Below, in pieces: positions 18,438-27,599 of a stretch of DNA of 64,000 nt. Below the pieces are notes generated by a model. That model made no database searches. It saw only the letters and a list, made by a program, of their open reading frames with translations, and was not told the DNA's origin. This stretch comes from Methanosarcina acetivorans C2A (GTDB taxonomy: Archaea; Halobacteriota; Methanosarcinia; Methanosarcinales; Methanosarcinaceae): assembly GCF_000007345.1 (NCBI RefSeq), contig NC_003552.1:1736001-1800000 (forward strand). The letters run 5' to 3'. The first letter of the stretch is position 1. Every line of letters begins with the position of its first letter. The position numbers were made by a program, and so were the translations under genes.

Positions 18438-19868
18438 ATGAATATTAAGATTGTTTTTTATGTGCTTGGCGGTTTACTCAGGCTTCTCGGGCTGCTTATG
18501 ATTGTTCCTCTCGGAGTCGCTTATTATTACGGGGAAAGTCTGACGCCATTTCTTGTTTCTATTGTCATAACCGTCCTTACCGGCTTAATCCTGCTTTCCT
18601 ATAAAACTGATGAAGACTGGATGCGCAAAGAAGGCTTTGCAATCGTTGCTCTGGGCTGGCTTGCAGTTGCAGTCTTCGGGGCAATTCCTTTCATGCTGGA
18701 CGGGATTTCTCCCCTCAATTCTCTTTTCGAAGCAATGTCGGCTTTTACAACCACGGGCTCTACGATTCTAACTGATATAGAAAGTCATCCAAAAGGCATC
18801 CTCTTCTGGCGATCCATGATGCAGTGGCTGGGCGGAATGGGTATTATTGTGCTTTTCATTGCCGTTCTGCCAAAATTCGGAGTCGCCGGACGCCAGCTTT
18901 TCCGGGCTGAAGCCCCGGGGCCTACCGAAGATAAGCTAAAACCAAGAATAAGGGAAACTGCAAAGATCCTGTGGATGGTCTACTTTGTAATCTCATTCGC
19001 GGAGGTTGTTGCTCTCCTGCTTGCAGGACTTTCTTTATACGATGCAATTACCCATACTTTTACCACAATGGCATGCGGAGGCTTTTCACCTTATGGGACG
19101 AGCATTGAAGCTTTTAGAAGCCCACTGGTAGAATATATAATAACTTTTTTCATGTTCGTTTCAGGTGCAAACTTTGCCCTCCATTACAGGGCAATTTATG
19201 TTGACAAGGACTTTCTTCTAAAAGATGATGAATTCCGCTTCTACACAGCCCTCACTCTTGCAGCAACCGGACTTTTAACCCTCCTGCTCTATCGCGATAT
19301 TAATACGGGGTTTTTCGACTCTTTCAGACTTGCGATCTTTCAGGTAGTTTCCATCATGACCACGACCGGGTTTGCAACAGCGGACTTTAACTTCTGGTCC
19401 GACTCGGCAAAAATGGTGCTTCTCCTTATTATGTTTGTAGGCGGATGTGCAGGCTCTACGGGTGGAGGCATTAAGGTCGTGCGCATCCTCATGCTCCTCA
19501 GGCACGGGAGAGTGGAACTTTTTAAGTCCCTCCATCCGAGAGCCATAAGAGGTGTAAAATTCAACAACAAGAACGTTCCAGACGAGGTTATAAACTCTAT
19601 CTTTTCTTTTGTGGTGATCTATCTCTTTATTTTTATGTCAAGTGCTCTTATCCTCGCGGTACTAGGCATGGATATCATAACTTCAACTACTGCCTCCATA
19701 GCTACCCTCGGGAACATAGGTCCCGGCCTTAATGTGGTAGGTCCGATGGGAACTTTTGACCCGATCCCCCCTCTCGGAAAATTAATCCTGATTGCGAACA
19801 TGTGGATAGGAAGGCTTGAAGTCTACACTGTAATAGTGCTCTTTACGCCGGAGTTCTGGAACAAGTGA
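18438..19868 (+). CDS. trkH: Trk potassium uptake channel subunit TrkH (copy 2)
   Basis: This 476-residue paralogue of TrkH1 has four P-loops: [27 protein letters not shown] and TLGNIGPG. The segment [20 protein letters not shown] is shared exactly with copy 1. It is predicted to be the membrane pore of a second potassium uptake system with TrkA2. The downstream gene is convergent (minus strand), with a hairpin between them. Small substitutions near the filter may give different affinity, but that is inference. Confidence 0.96.
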   Translation: MNIKIVFYVLGGLLRLLGLLMIVPLGVAYYYGESLTPFLVSIVITVLTGLILLSYKTDEDWMRKEGFAIVALGWLAVAVFGAIPFMLDGISPLNSLFEAMSAFTTTGSTILTDIESHPKGILFWRSMMQWLGGMGIIVLFIAVLPKFGVAGRQLFRAEAPGPTEDKLKPRIRETAKILWMVYFVISFAEVVALLLAGLSLYDAITHTFTTMACGGFSPYGTSIEAFRSPLVEYIITFFMFVSGANFALHYRAIYVDKDFLLKDDEFRFYTALTLAATGLLTLLLYRDINTGFFDSFRLAIFQVVSIMTTTGFATADFNFWSDSAKMVLLLIMFVGGCAGSTGGGIKVVRILMLLRHGRVELFKSLHPRAIRGVKFNNKNVPDEVINSIFSFVVIYLFIFMSSALILAVLGMDIITSTTASIATLGNIGPGLNVVGPMGTFDPIPPLGKLILIANMWIGRLEVYTVIVLFTPEFWNK

Positions 19869-19970
19869 TTTTTGAAAAGCAGCTGAAGTTTCGGAATAAC
19901 CCGGTAAAAAGCAATAAAAACCCCGATAAAGAGCAAATAACTTCCAAAAAAGAAGAATAAAAAGAGTAGA

Positions 19971-19991
19971 AATGCCTGGTTTTCAGGCATT
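19971..19991. terminator. Hairpin between convergent trkH2 and GGR genes
   Basis: AATGCCTG (19971-19978) pairs perfectly with CAGGCATT (19984-19991) around a 5-nt loop. The right arm overlaps the geranylgeranyl reductase stop codon. The sequence before it is A-rich on the plus strand, which gives a U-tract to the minus-strand transcript, so it fits a terminator for the GGR message. Confidence 0.55.
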
Positions 19992-21213
19992 ATGTCCTGT
20001 TCTTCATCACTTCTTTTGCTGCGTCCTTGAAAAGTACGCGAAGGTCCCAGAGCAGTTTTTTGTTGGCTTTGAAGAGCGCCTGCAGGAGGTCAAAAAGTCT
20101 CATACTCTCGAACTTTACTTCCTTGAGGGAATCGGCAAGGGAATCCAGATCCTCGTCCTTGAGGTTGATAAAACAGTTCTTCACGATGAGGCTCATGTCT
20201 ATGTCATGCCCGGTAGTTTCCCTCCAGCGTTTTTCATAAACTTCTTCAAGCTTTTCAAGAGAAACGTCCCCTGAGGAGATGGCTTCGTAAGCGGCTTCCC
20301 CTGCAATCTTTCCTGCGTCCATTGCGTTGAGGATCCCACCGCCTGTGATCGGGTCGGACTGGCGGGCCGCATCTCCGACAAGCATTAAGCCGTTTACGGA
20401 AGTTTTTTCAATGCTTCCCGAAACCGGGACTCCTCCGAAGACCATTTCTACGATCTTGGCGTTGGGGAATTTTTTCTCTACGAAATTATTGAGGTAATCG
20501 ACAGGTCTGGGTTTGAACTTACCTGTCCTGTTCCCGAGAATACCTACTCCCACATTGGCTTTACCCTCCCCCTTCGGAAAGATCCAGACGTAGCCGCCAG
20601 GGGCGATCTCGTTTCCGATATAAAATTCGCAGTATTCCGGATCTATGTCCGCGCCTGCTATAAGGTACTGGGCGCAGGTTTCTATGTCGATTGGTTTCAG
20701 GGAGGTATCTATTCCTGCCCACCTGCCTACTTTGGACTCAACCCCGTCTGCACCTATAACTATCTTTGCCCTCACCTCATATTCTTTTCCCAGGTTCATG
20801 AGCCTTGCGCCCTTCACGAAGTCGTCTTCAATGATCAGGCCCGTTGCCCTTGTCTTTACCCGGACCTCTGCTCCGGCTTTTGCAGCATGCTCAGCAAGGG
20901 CGCGGTCAAATATTTTTCTTTCAAGGACATAACCCACCTCTCCACCGGAAATTTCTTCTGCCATTTCGACCTTTGTGCCGTTAGGAGAATAAATACGGGA
21001 ACCCTTAAGGTCAGCGCAGATCCAGCTGTTGTCAATTTCAACGTGTTTCTTGAGATATTCTTTGTTTACTCCTTCGGCACAGCGTACAGGGTCGCCTATT
21101 TCCTGGCGCTTTTCGATTAAAAGCACATCAAGCCCTTTTTCAGCTGCCGTTTTTGCAGCAATGGAACCTGCAGGCCCGGCTCCTATTACGAGAACATCAT
21201 AGATATCCTTCAT
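19990..21213 (-). CDS. Geranylgeranyl reductase (archaeal lipid saturation)
   Basis: This 407-residue FAD enzyme has the dinucleotide motif [15 protein letters not shown] at the N-terminus, the family Cys segment [10 protein letters not shown] near residue 45, and the FAD-binding [16 protein letters not shown] near 285. It reduces the double bonds of geranylgeranyl chains in archaeal ether lipids such as digeranylgeranylglycerophospholipid. The preceding ferredoxin gene overlaps its start (ATGA). Published work on M. acetivorans showed that this reductase needs its adjacent ferredoxin for full saturation; that link is knowledge, not seen here. Confidence 0.95.
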   Translation of the reverse strand: MKDIYDVLVIGAGPAGSIAAKTAAEKGLDVLLIEKRQEIGDPVRCAEGVNKEYLKKHVEIDNSWICADLKGSRIYSPNGTKVEMAEEISGGEVGYVLERKIFDRALAEHAAKAGAEVRVKTRATGLIIEDDFVKGARLMNLGKEYEVRAKIVIGADGVESKVGRWAGIDTSLKPIDIETCAQYLIAGADIDPEYCEFYIGNEIAPGGYVWIFPKGEGKANVGVGILGNRTGKFKPRPVDYLNNFVEKKFPNAKIVEMVFGGVPVSGSIEKTSVNGLMLVGDAARQSDPITGGGILNAMDAGKIAGEAAYEAISSGDVSLEKLEEVYEKRWRETTGHDIDMSLIVKNCFINLKDEDLDSLADSLKEVKFESMRLFDLLQALFKANKKLLWDLRVLFKDAAKEVMKNRT

Positions 21214-21431
21214 TTCATTACCTCAATTGCTCCCACAGGGCAGATACGATCACATATCCCGCATTTTATGCACGTACTTTCATCTACTTCAATCCAGGTC
21301 TCCACAAGTTCGAGTGCTCCCTTTGGGCAAACTCCCACACAAGCCCCACAGTATCCACATTTATATCTGTTTATGTTGACGCTCACCAGCTCACCTGTCA
21401 ATTTTAAAAGTAAGTCATGATCTTTAACCAT
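21210..21431 (-). CDS. 2[4Fe-4S] ferredoxin, partner of geranylgeranyl reductase
   Basis: This 73-residue protein has two clusters of the form CxxCxxCxxxC, with Cys at 25, 28, 31 and 35 and at 54, 57, 60 and 64. The open frame extends further upstream, but [16 protein letters not shown] is the sensible start because the longer version would translate the 19-bp promoter-region repeat. It overlaps the GGR gene by four bases and is the presumed electron donor for lipid saturation. It faces the Tes-like gene across a 560-bp gap. Confidence 0.93.
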   Translation of the reverse strand: MVKDHDLLLKLTGELVSVNINRYKCGYCGACVGVCPKGALELVETWIEVDESTCIKCGICDRICPVGAIEVMK

Positions 21432-21481
21432 GAAATATTGTCTTTCTCGCAAACAATGAGGCATAGATCGAAAGGCACGAC

Positions 21482-21519
21482 AGTATAATGCCACATCATT
21501 AGTATAATGCCACACCATT
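21482..21519 (-). repeat. Two tandem copies of a 19-bp unit upstream of the ferredoxin
   Basis: AGTATAATGCCACATCATT (21482-21500) is followed directly by AGTATAATGCCACACCATT (21501-21519), one difference. They lie 50-90 bp upstream of the ferredoxin start and contain TATA-like TATACT on the minus strand. They may be a duplicated promoter element or tandem regulator sites. Confidence 0.75.
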
Positions 21520-21991
21520 TAAACTGATGACTGTAATATAGTTTCTGAAGATCTCTTTTTATTAACTATCTTTTTCGAAACTGATATTCTGATAATGAAT
21601 CTTTTTCCGGCTTTTCAGGGCTGTTTTTTTATTATACAGATTTTCAAGAAAGTTCAGATCCGAATTCAGATTCATCTGTTTGATACAGTTACTCTGTCGA
21701 ATAGTTTTCACAATTAATGTATTTATCTAGCTTAAAGTTATTGGCTCTCTTAGAAGAGCGACACACTCAATACAAAATCTTCTTCCAGTTACTTTTCTCG
21801 CTATTATATAAATTATTTATATTATACCTCTACAAATTATATTTTTGCCTTTTAAGAAAAATTTCCATGCTTTTATTCTTAAATGGAGGCAGGATAGAAT
21901 TTGATAAAATTTGCCTGCAGCCATTCAAGATAATGATAGAAATATTTAAATTTCTGGTAATAAAAAGCAGGAATAATCAAACTACTTTTCT
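21520..21991. other. AT-rich intergenic region between ferredoxin and Tes-like gene
   Basis: No supported gene. A short frame around 21717-21995 is made of low-complexity Leu/Phe/Tyr residues with no ribosome-binding site and I do not accept it. The region must contain the promoter of the ferredoxin-GGR operon and the 3' end of the Tes-like transcript. Confidence 0.5.
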
Positions 21992-23494
21992 TTAATGGAC
22001 TTCAAAAGATTCCTCCTCAAACTTCATAACTTTTCTATACGGTTTTGAATACCTTGCTTCGACCCCTTCTCTGTGAAAATTGTTATAAGTGCAGAAGGGA
22101 ATGACTTTTCCATCAGGGGTAGCATAGTGGATTCCGCAGTGTTTGATCCTTTCCAGGTCCAGGTTGTAGGGATCCTGAAAGTGCATAGCTCCGAGAAAAA
22201 GTGTTTTTTGGTGAAACTGAGCAAGCTGTTCTCTTGCACCTGTTTTAAGAAAGCTGCTTATCAGGAAGATTACATTAAGATTTTTTGGGCTTCTTGTTTC
22301 ATCGATATAGCGCGGGAGTTTACAGAGAACTTTTGCAACTTTCATAGAATTAGAGCCTGATCCCTTAAATTCGGGAGTAACGCTCTCAAGGAACTCAAGA
22401 ACCCCTTCAACATCTACAAACTCACTTATCGGAATTAGTCTGCCTTCCTCTTCAAAGACATAAGTGGCAGCTCCGCAGAGTGGATGTACAGTAAACTCGG
22501 GAAGCGGAATCTTTTTCACCGCAGTCAGGAATCGGCTTATGGGCACTGCAGCAGATGCGGGATACCAGGCATCACGAGGAATTTCCCCTTCTGTTTGTTC
22601 TTCCAAAAGGGCTGCAAGATCGGGAATTGTTATTCTCCGTTCTTTGCGCAGGACTTGGTCAATACGTCCAGTAAACGCTACCGGTTGGAAGTTAACTCCT
22701 TTTACCACGTCCACATTCCTGGCTGCAAAACGGACAATGTCCCCAACCTGGTGCGCATTAACGTCCTTTGCCAAGGTAGGCACGAGTACGACACTTTGCA
22801 GACCGGTCTGCCTGCAGTTCTCAAGGACTTTTTGTTTTACAGGAAAGGCATTAAATCCCCGCATCACCCTGTATGGTTCCTCGGAGACCCCGTCAAAGGA
22901 TAAGTATACTGTATGTAGACCTGCGGTCTTCAAAGCTTTGCAGTAATCCTGGCTTTTTGCGAGCCGGACACCATTAGTTGCGATCTGAACCTGTGCAAAT
23001 CCGAGTTCTCGGGCTGTTTCGATAATCTCAGGCAGGTCCTCCCGGACTGTGGGTTCTCCTCCCGCAAACTGGACTGCATAGCATGGAACCGGTTTTTCGT
23101 TTCGGAGAGTCAACATCATTTTCCGGATCTGTTCAAAGTCCGGCTCATATACAAAACCGCTGGCTTTAGCATTGGCAAAGCATATTGGACAATTGAGGTT
23201 GCAACGATTGGTGACGTCAATATTTGCGAGTAGGGTCCCGGTTTTGTGTTCAGAGCAAATTCCACAGTCCCAAGGACAGCCATGATAAGAAGAAATTTCC
23301 TCATTGGAGACTCCATTACCGACATAATAATAGCGGTTGAACCGATCGTAAAGTTCGTCATCCGACCAGTAAAGATCTGAGAAGGTCCCATGTTCAGGGC
23401 AGGTCTTTTCCAGCATTATTTTTCCGTTTTCTTGGAACAGATTAGCATCAAGCACCTTTTTACATTCCGGACAAACAGACTTTATCTGTTTCAT
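21992..23494 (-). CDS. tes: Tetraether lipid synthase-like radical SAM enzyme (Tes family)
   Basis: This is a 500-residue radical SAM protein. The start at 23494 (MKQIKSVCPEC) is chosen because GGAG lies 9 nt before it; the frame extends nine codons further without such a site. Counting from there, an N-terminal CxxC plus CPEH looks like a rubredoxin-type metal site (Cys 8, 11, 32). CPWDCGIC follows at 73-80, then the radical SAM triad CNLNCPIC at 98-105 and FAGGEPT. Further Cys-containing motifs in the C-terminal half (HPLCGAA, HCGIHYATPDGKVIPFC) fit auxiliary clusters. Tes joins the phytanyl tails of two archaeols to form membrane-spanning tetraethers. Clustering with the lipid-saturating GGR supports this call; I recall a M. 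acetivorans homologue in this position being implicated. Confidence 0.82.
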   Translation of the reverse strand: MKQIKSVCPECKKVLDANLFQENGKIMLEKTCPEHGTFSDLYWSDDELYDRFNRYYYVGNGVSNEEISSYHGCPWDCGICSEHKTGTLLANIDVTNRCNLNCPICFANAKASGFVYEPDFEQIRKMMLTLRNEKPVPCYAVQFAGGEPTVREDLPEIIETARELGFAQVQIATNGVRLAKSQDYCKALKTAGLHTVYLSFDGVSEEPYRVMRGFNAFPVKQKVLENCRQTGLQSVVLVPTLAKDVNAHQVGDIVRFAARNVDVVKGVNFQPVAFTGRIDQVLRKERRITIPDLAALLEEQTEGEIPRDAWYPASAAVPISRFLTAVKKIPLPEFTVHPLCGAATYVFEEEGRLIPISEFVDVEGVLEFLESVTPEFKGSGSNSMKVAKVLCKLPRYIDETRSPKNLNVIFLISSFLKTGAREQLAQFHQKTLFLGAMHFQDPYNLDLERIKHCGIHYATPDGKVIPFCTYNNFHREGVEARYSKPYRKVMKFEEESFEVH

Positions 23495-23595
23495 TAATAC
23501 ACTCTCCAAAAAATCATACAATTTGTCTTTATTTTCCTGGAACTATTTACTTTTTTAGAAATTCTTTTTTTTCAAACTCCTGTCTGATGATATAA

Positions 23596-24261
23596 TTACG
23601 CATTATCTTTTTTTATAATGTATTCTGCCAGCATGTCAATAAAGGTATCCATAATTTCAGAAAAGTCATCGCCCTCAATTTCGTTCCTGAAGTAGATGAA
23701 ATAAAGGACTGCATTTGTGGTTTCGGCAAGAATCCTAGCAGGTTTATCGATCAGGAGCCCTGAAGCTGCCCATTCCTCAAAAAAAGGTAGAATTATTGCC
23801 AGATTGTCTCCATGAATATTCTTAATTTCTTCATCAGAAGACTGGAAAATCGTCAATCTAAGGTGCCCTTTCTCAATGAAAAATTTTCTCCAGATCGGAT
23901 GGTTATCTACGATATACAACACATACCGGAGATAAGCCCTGATAGCTTTATCGGGTTCCGTTCTATATTTTAGGAAGGAATTTGCGAGTACACTGTCCTT
24001 TAAAGCCTCTTTTTCCTCCTTAAAGATCTGCAGAAAAAGATCTTCCTTGCTGTTAAAAAAGGAATAAAAAGAACTCTTTGCAATCCCCAGGCCCTCAGTA
24101 AGGTCTTCAATGCCTGTTTTCTTAATCCCGTACCTGGCAAAGCAGTCCTTTCCCCGGTCTATGATTTTTCTTTTTATGATCTCTCTTTCTTCATCCGTAA
24201 AAGATCGCACAGGCCCACCTCTTAAGGAAGAAACCCTTCCAGAGTTTTGCCGAGTTTCCAA
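23596..24261 (-). CDS. TetR/AcrR family transcriptional regulator
   Basis: This 221-residue regulator has an N-terminal TetR helix-turn-helix at about residues 25-70 (CFARYGIKKTGIEDLTEGLG, then KSSFYSFFNSKEDLF). A helical ligand-binding domain of about 150 residues follows, with an FFIEKGHLRL segment and a hydrophobic C-terminus. It is transcribed in the same direction as the Tes-like gene and ends about 100 bp before it, so it may control membrane-lipid genes, which would suit a hydrophobic effector. The start is uncertain: an internal Met is not available before the helix-turn-helix, so I keep the first Met. Confidence 0.85.
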   Translation of the reverse strand: METRQNSGRVSSLRGGPVRSFTDEEREIIKRKIIDRGKDCFARYGIKKTGIEDLTEGLGIAKSSFYSFFNSKEDLFLQIFKEEKEALKDSVLANSFLKYRTEPDKAIRAYLRYVLYIVDNHPIWRKFFIEKGHLRLTIFQSSDEEIKNIHGDNLAIILPFFEEWAASGLLIDKPARILAETTNAVLYFIYFRNEIEGDDFSEIMDTFIDMLAEYIIKKDNA

Positions 24262-24478
24262 ACCCGGAGTTCATCCACCTTAAAAATAAAAACTATGAAT
24301 ATAAATGAATCATTTGATTTTTTATTCACAGATTAATTACCACATTGTTTATTTAAAATTATTGGATCAAAAATTTTCCACATAAAAAAGATTTTCCATA
24401 TAATAAAAGAAGAAAAAAAGTCGATAGAATTAGAAAATCAAGAAAAGAATGCTGTTCAGAACCTTTACTATTAAGGAG

Positions 24479-24497
24479 CCGCCAGTAGAGCTGGCGG
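24479..24497 (-). terminator. Hairpin downstream of cofC
   Basis: CCGCCAG (24479-24485) and CTGGCGG (24491-24497) form a 7-bp GC-rich stem with a 5-nt loop, 22 bp beyond the cofC stop. It is a plausible end for the cof transcript before the separately promoted TetR gene. Confidence 0.5.
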
Positions 24498-24519
24498 GAG
24501 TATTTTCAGACTACCTGGC

Positions 24520-25146
24520 TTAAAGCAGAACCAGCCCGACTCTTCCCCGGCTGACTTCCAGGCGGAATTTTCGGCTGATATACTCTTTTGCAGGGCCTTT
24601 TCCGTGGATGAGAAGTTCTACGAGGTCTTCGGGCTCGTCTATATCCGTGCCTGCGAGGAAGGAGTCATATATTTCAAAATTCTGGCCGGTGTCCGTTGCA
24701 ATGGAACAGTGGGTCAAAAAACTTGAGCCGTAATACTTTACCCTGTATCTGGAAGGGTTCTTGATAAACAGGGCGTTCGTACCCCCGCCTTTTCCCGGGA
24801 CGATGCATACATCCTTTTCAGTTGAACTTATCCCTTTTATATGGGCAGGGGCGAGTAAAGGCAGGTCGGCCATTACGATCAGGACAGGCTCTTCCGAGCC
24901 TGCGAGGTACCTGTTGAGGGCTTCGTTCAGGTCATCTTCGTCCAGCAGAACTCTCGCTTTTGTCATATCCTCGAGTCCATAGACAGAAGGGCTGAGGATA
25001 TCGATTTTTTCAATTCCGGCACCTCTTAGAGAATCGATTACCTGATTAAGCATGAGTTCTACAAACTCTTCCCTCTCTTCCAGGCTAAGGACAGGCGACA
25101 GCCTGGATTTTGCGCCGGCTTTCTTGTAGGGGATTACGGCTCTCAT
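24520..25146 (-). CDS. cofC: 2-phospho-L-lactate guanylyltransferase CofC
   Basis: This 208-residue nucleotidyltransferase begins MRAVIPYKKAGAKSRLSPVLSLEEREEFV, the signature of CofC. It also has VLIVMADLPLLAP (metal-binding Asp) and PGKGGGTNALFIK. It activates 2-phospho-L-lactate (or a related phospho-acid) with GTP to give the guanylylated precursor that is attached to Fo by CofD in F420 synthesis. It is on the same strand as the cofG and cofH genes, 123 bp after cofH1, so the window holds much of the F420 pathway; cofD and cofE are not here. Confidence 0.94.
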   Translation of the reverse strand: MRAVIPYKKAGAKSRLSPVLSLEEREEFVELMLNQVIDSLRGAGIEKIDILSPSVYGLEDMTKARVLLDEDDLNEALNRYLAGSEEPVLIVMADLPLLAPAHIKGISSTEKDVCIVPGKGGGTNALFIKNPSRYRVKYYGSSFLTHCSIATDTGQNFEIYDSFLAGTDIDEPEDLVELLIHGKGPAKEYISRKFRLEVSRGRVGLVLL

Positions 25147-25269
25147 CTGGACTCCTGTATGTTTACGTTTTATAGCTCCGGGAAATTCTGTAATTAATCT
25201 CCTGTTCGGCTTTTATTTCTCTACCCAGTAATTCGGTTTTTATTCCTTGATACCCGCTAATTCGGTTCT

Positions 25270-26424
25270 TTATTCTTTACTGCCCATCTTTGGCTTTACA
25301 TAACCCGGAAGCAAGCCTTCACTAGCAGGTAACCTCGGTTCTACCTTCCGATAGAGGGTATCTCTCTGTATGGGGACTCTTCCTGCCCCTTTTATCATCC
25401 ATTCAAATTCGGCAGGAGATACGTATTCTCCATAGCTGCCCCCGGAAGCTGTTGAGATCTGGTCTTCCATAAGGGTGCCTCCAAGGTCGTTGGCTCCGCA
25501 CTGCAGAGCAAACTGGGCAAGCTTTTTCCCTAATTTTACCCAGGTGGCCTGAATATTGTTTACATGGGTATGTAGAATTATGCGAGAAATGGCTATAAGC
25601 TGGAGATCTTCAAGCCCTGTGCTGGTGAATTTTCCTGAGGCCATCATTTTTTCCCCTATGGGGTTGTTGTAAGGCAAAAAAGACATGGGGATGAGCTCCG
25701 AAATGCCGCCGGTCTCTTTCTGGATTTCGCGGATGGTGAAGACGTGGTCAAGGCGTTCTTCCAGGGTTTCTACGTGCCCGTACATGATAGTGGAATTGGT
25801 GGAAATCCCTGCCCTGTGTGCCGCAGTTACGGTATCGACCCACTGCTGGGTAGTGATTTTTCCGGGACAGATAATTTTTCTCACCCTGTCGGAAAGGATC
25901 TCGGCGGATGTTCCGGTGAGGGAATCAAGCCCGCATTTTTTCAGTTTACGCAGGGCATCTTCCACGGACATACCGGAAAGCCCTGCTGCATAGTTTACTT
26001 CCATCGGGGACAGGGCATGGATACAGATATCAGGGAAACCGGACTTAATGGCCTCTATAATCTCAAGATAGAATTCCATATCAGCTTCAGGGGTGTACCC
26101 TCCCTGAACGCAGACCTCGACAGCTCCGGCTTCTCTTGCCTCTTCCGTTTGTTTCAGAATTTCTTCAATACTCAGGATATACCCTTCATCTGTCCTGTAG
26201 GCACAGAACCCGCAGGTCCCGACGCATTTGTTTGTGATATAGATATTCCTGTTAACCACATAACTGACCACGTCGCCTACCGTGCTTGCTCGCAGTTTGT
26301 TGGCAAGCTCAAAAAGCTCAAAAGGATTTCCTTCGAGCAGGAGAAGAGCGTCTTCTTTAGTGCATTTTCCCTGCTGCACCCTTTCAATGACATCATCCGG
26401 AATTGCCGGTTTTTTCATGTACAT
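25270..26424 (-). CDS. cofH: Fo synthase subunit 2, CofH (paralogue 1)
   Basis: This radical SAM enzyme has the motif CVGTCGFC (Cys 67, 71 and 74 counted from the start used here). The start at 26424 follows an AAAGGA element with 9-nt spacing. The frame extends 22 codons further but would overlap the upstream gene. Length is then 384 residues. CofH transfers a tyrosine-derived 4-hydroxybenzyl radical to 5-amino-6-ribitylaminouracil; CofG then closes the deazaflavin ring to give Fo. A second CofH paralogue lies immediately upstream, with strong similarity throughout (for example GGTLMEDQIS versus GGTLMEESIS). Confidence 0.94.
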   Translation of the reverse strand: MYMKKPAIPDDVIERVQQGKCTKEDALLLLEGNPFELFELANKLRASTVGDVVSYVVNRNIYITNKCVGTCGFCAYRTDEGYILSIEEILKQTEEAREAGAVEVCVQGGYTPEADMEFYLEIIEAIKSGFPDICIHALSPMEVNYAAGLSGMSVEDALRKLKKCGLDSLTGTSAEILSDRVRKIICPGKITTQQWVDTVTAAHRAGISTNSTIMYGHVETLEERLDHVFTIREIQKETGGISELIPMSFLPYNNPIGEKMMASGKFTSTGLEDLQLIAISRIILHTHVNNIQATWVKLGKKLAQFALQCGANDLGGTLMEDQISTASGGSYGEYVSPAEFEWMIKGAGRVPIQRDTLYRKVEPRLPASEGLLPGYVKPKMGSKE

Positions 26425-26471
26425 GCCGTTCATTCCTTTCCAGATTCGATATGTTTTCCATTTTACCGGGT

Positions 26472-27599
26472 TTATTCGTAAGCTCCACACCCGGAAATTT
26501 TTCGCAGATTTCCGGAAGCAAGCTCAACTCTCCTGTACAGAGTAGTTCTCTCTTTAGGGATCCTGCCGGCTCCGTGGATCATCCATTCCAGTTCGTCTAC
26601 GGTGATCATTTCCCCGTGGCAGGCCCCTGCGGACCTGGAGATGCTTTCTTCCATAAGGGTTCCGCCCAGGTCATTGGTTCCGCAGTGGAGAGAAAACTGG
26701 GCAAGTTTCTTCCCGAGTTTCACCCAGCTTGCCTGGATATTGTCCACGTGCCCATGGAAGAGGATTCGGGATACTGCATAGATTTTCAGGTCTTCAAGAC
26801 CCGGAGTGGCATAGCGGCCTTCCCGAATCATTTTTTCTCCTACGGGATTGTTGTAGGGCATAAAAGGCAGGGGCACAAACTCAGTAATTCCTCCGGTCTC
26901 TTTCTGGATATCCCTGATGATCAGCATGTGATCGATTCTCTCTTCCCGGGTTTCAACATGTCCGTACATCATGGTCGCAGTGGTCGGAATGCCTGCTGCA
27001 TGCGCCTGCCGGACAACCTCTACCCATTCTGCGGTCTTGAGTTTTGAAGGGCAGATTATTTTCCGCACACGGTCCGAGAGAATTTCGGCTGCTGTCCCGG
27101 GCATGGTATCAAGCCCGCTTCTTTTGAGCCTCCTGAGGGCTTCTTTTACCGGGATTTCACTGATGCGGGAAGCGTGGTAAACCTCCATCGGCGAAAAAGA
27201 GTGGATATGCATTTCCGGGAATTCGGCTTTAATGGCTTCGGCAATCCCCTGGTAAAAGTCCAGGCCCACTTCCGGGAGCAGCCCTCCCTGGATACAGACC
27301 TCGGTTGCATTTGCCTTCTCGGCGTCTCTGACCTTTTCCATAATTTCTTCGATGCTGAGGACTTTACCGTTATTTGTCCTGAATGCACAGAACCCGCATG
27401 TTCCTACACAGCGGCTTGTGAAATTTATGTTCCTGTTCACAACGTAAGTCACTGTGTCCCCTACTGCCAGGTCGCGGAGCTCATCTGCAAACCTGAAAAG
27501 TTCGAAAGGAGGTACTTCCAGGAGCTGCAGCGCGTCTTCTTTTGTGCACTTCCCCTGGTATGCGCGTTCCATGAGGTCTTCGGGAATTTTGCTGTTCAT
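26472..27599 (-). CDS. cofH: Fo synthase subunit 2, CofH (paralogue 2)
   Basis: This 375-residue paralogue of the neighbouring CofH has the radical SAM triad CVGTCGFC at 64-71, with catalytic context IQGGLLPEVGLDFY and the C-terminal GGTLMEESISRSAGA. Its ATG overlaps the cofG stop (ATGA), which shows translational coupling with the enzyme of the next step. Two CofH copies in tandem are known in several methanogens. Whether both make Fo or one has another acceptor cannot be told from sequence. Confidence 0.94.
   Translation of the reverse strand: MNSKIPEDLMERAYQGKCTKEDALQLLEVPPFELFRFADELRDLAVGDTVTYVVNRNINFTSRCVGTCGFCAFRTNNGKVLSIEEIMEKVRDAEKANATEVCIQGGLLPEVGLDFYQGIAEAIKAEFPEMHIHSFSPMEVYHASRISEIPVKEALRRLKRSGLDTMPGTAAEILSDRVRKIICPSKLKTAEWVEVVRQAHAAGIPTTATMMYGHVETREERIDHMLIIRDIQKETGGITEFVPLPFMPYNNPVGEKMIREGRYATPGLEDLKIYAVSRILFHGHVDNIQASWVKLGKKLAQFSLHCGTNDLGGTLMEESISRSAGACHGEMITVDELEWMIHGAGRIPKERTTLYRRVELASGNLRKISGCGAYE

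Noticed and set aside
21717-21995. 92-residue frame between ferredoxin and the Tes-like gene
   Set aside because: Low-complexity Leu/Phe/Tyr translation of AT-rich DNA, no ribosome-binding site, running into the 3' end of the opposite gene.
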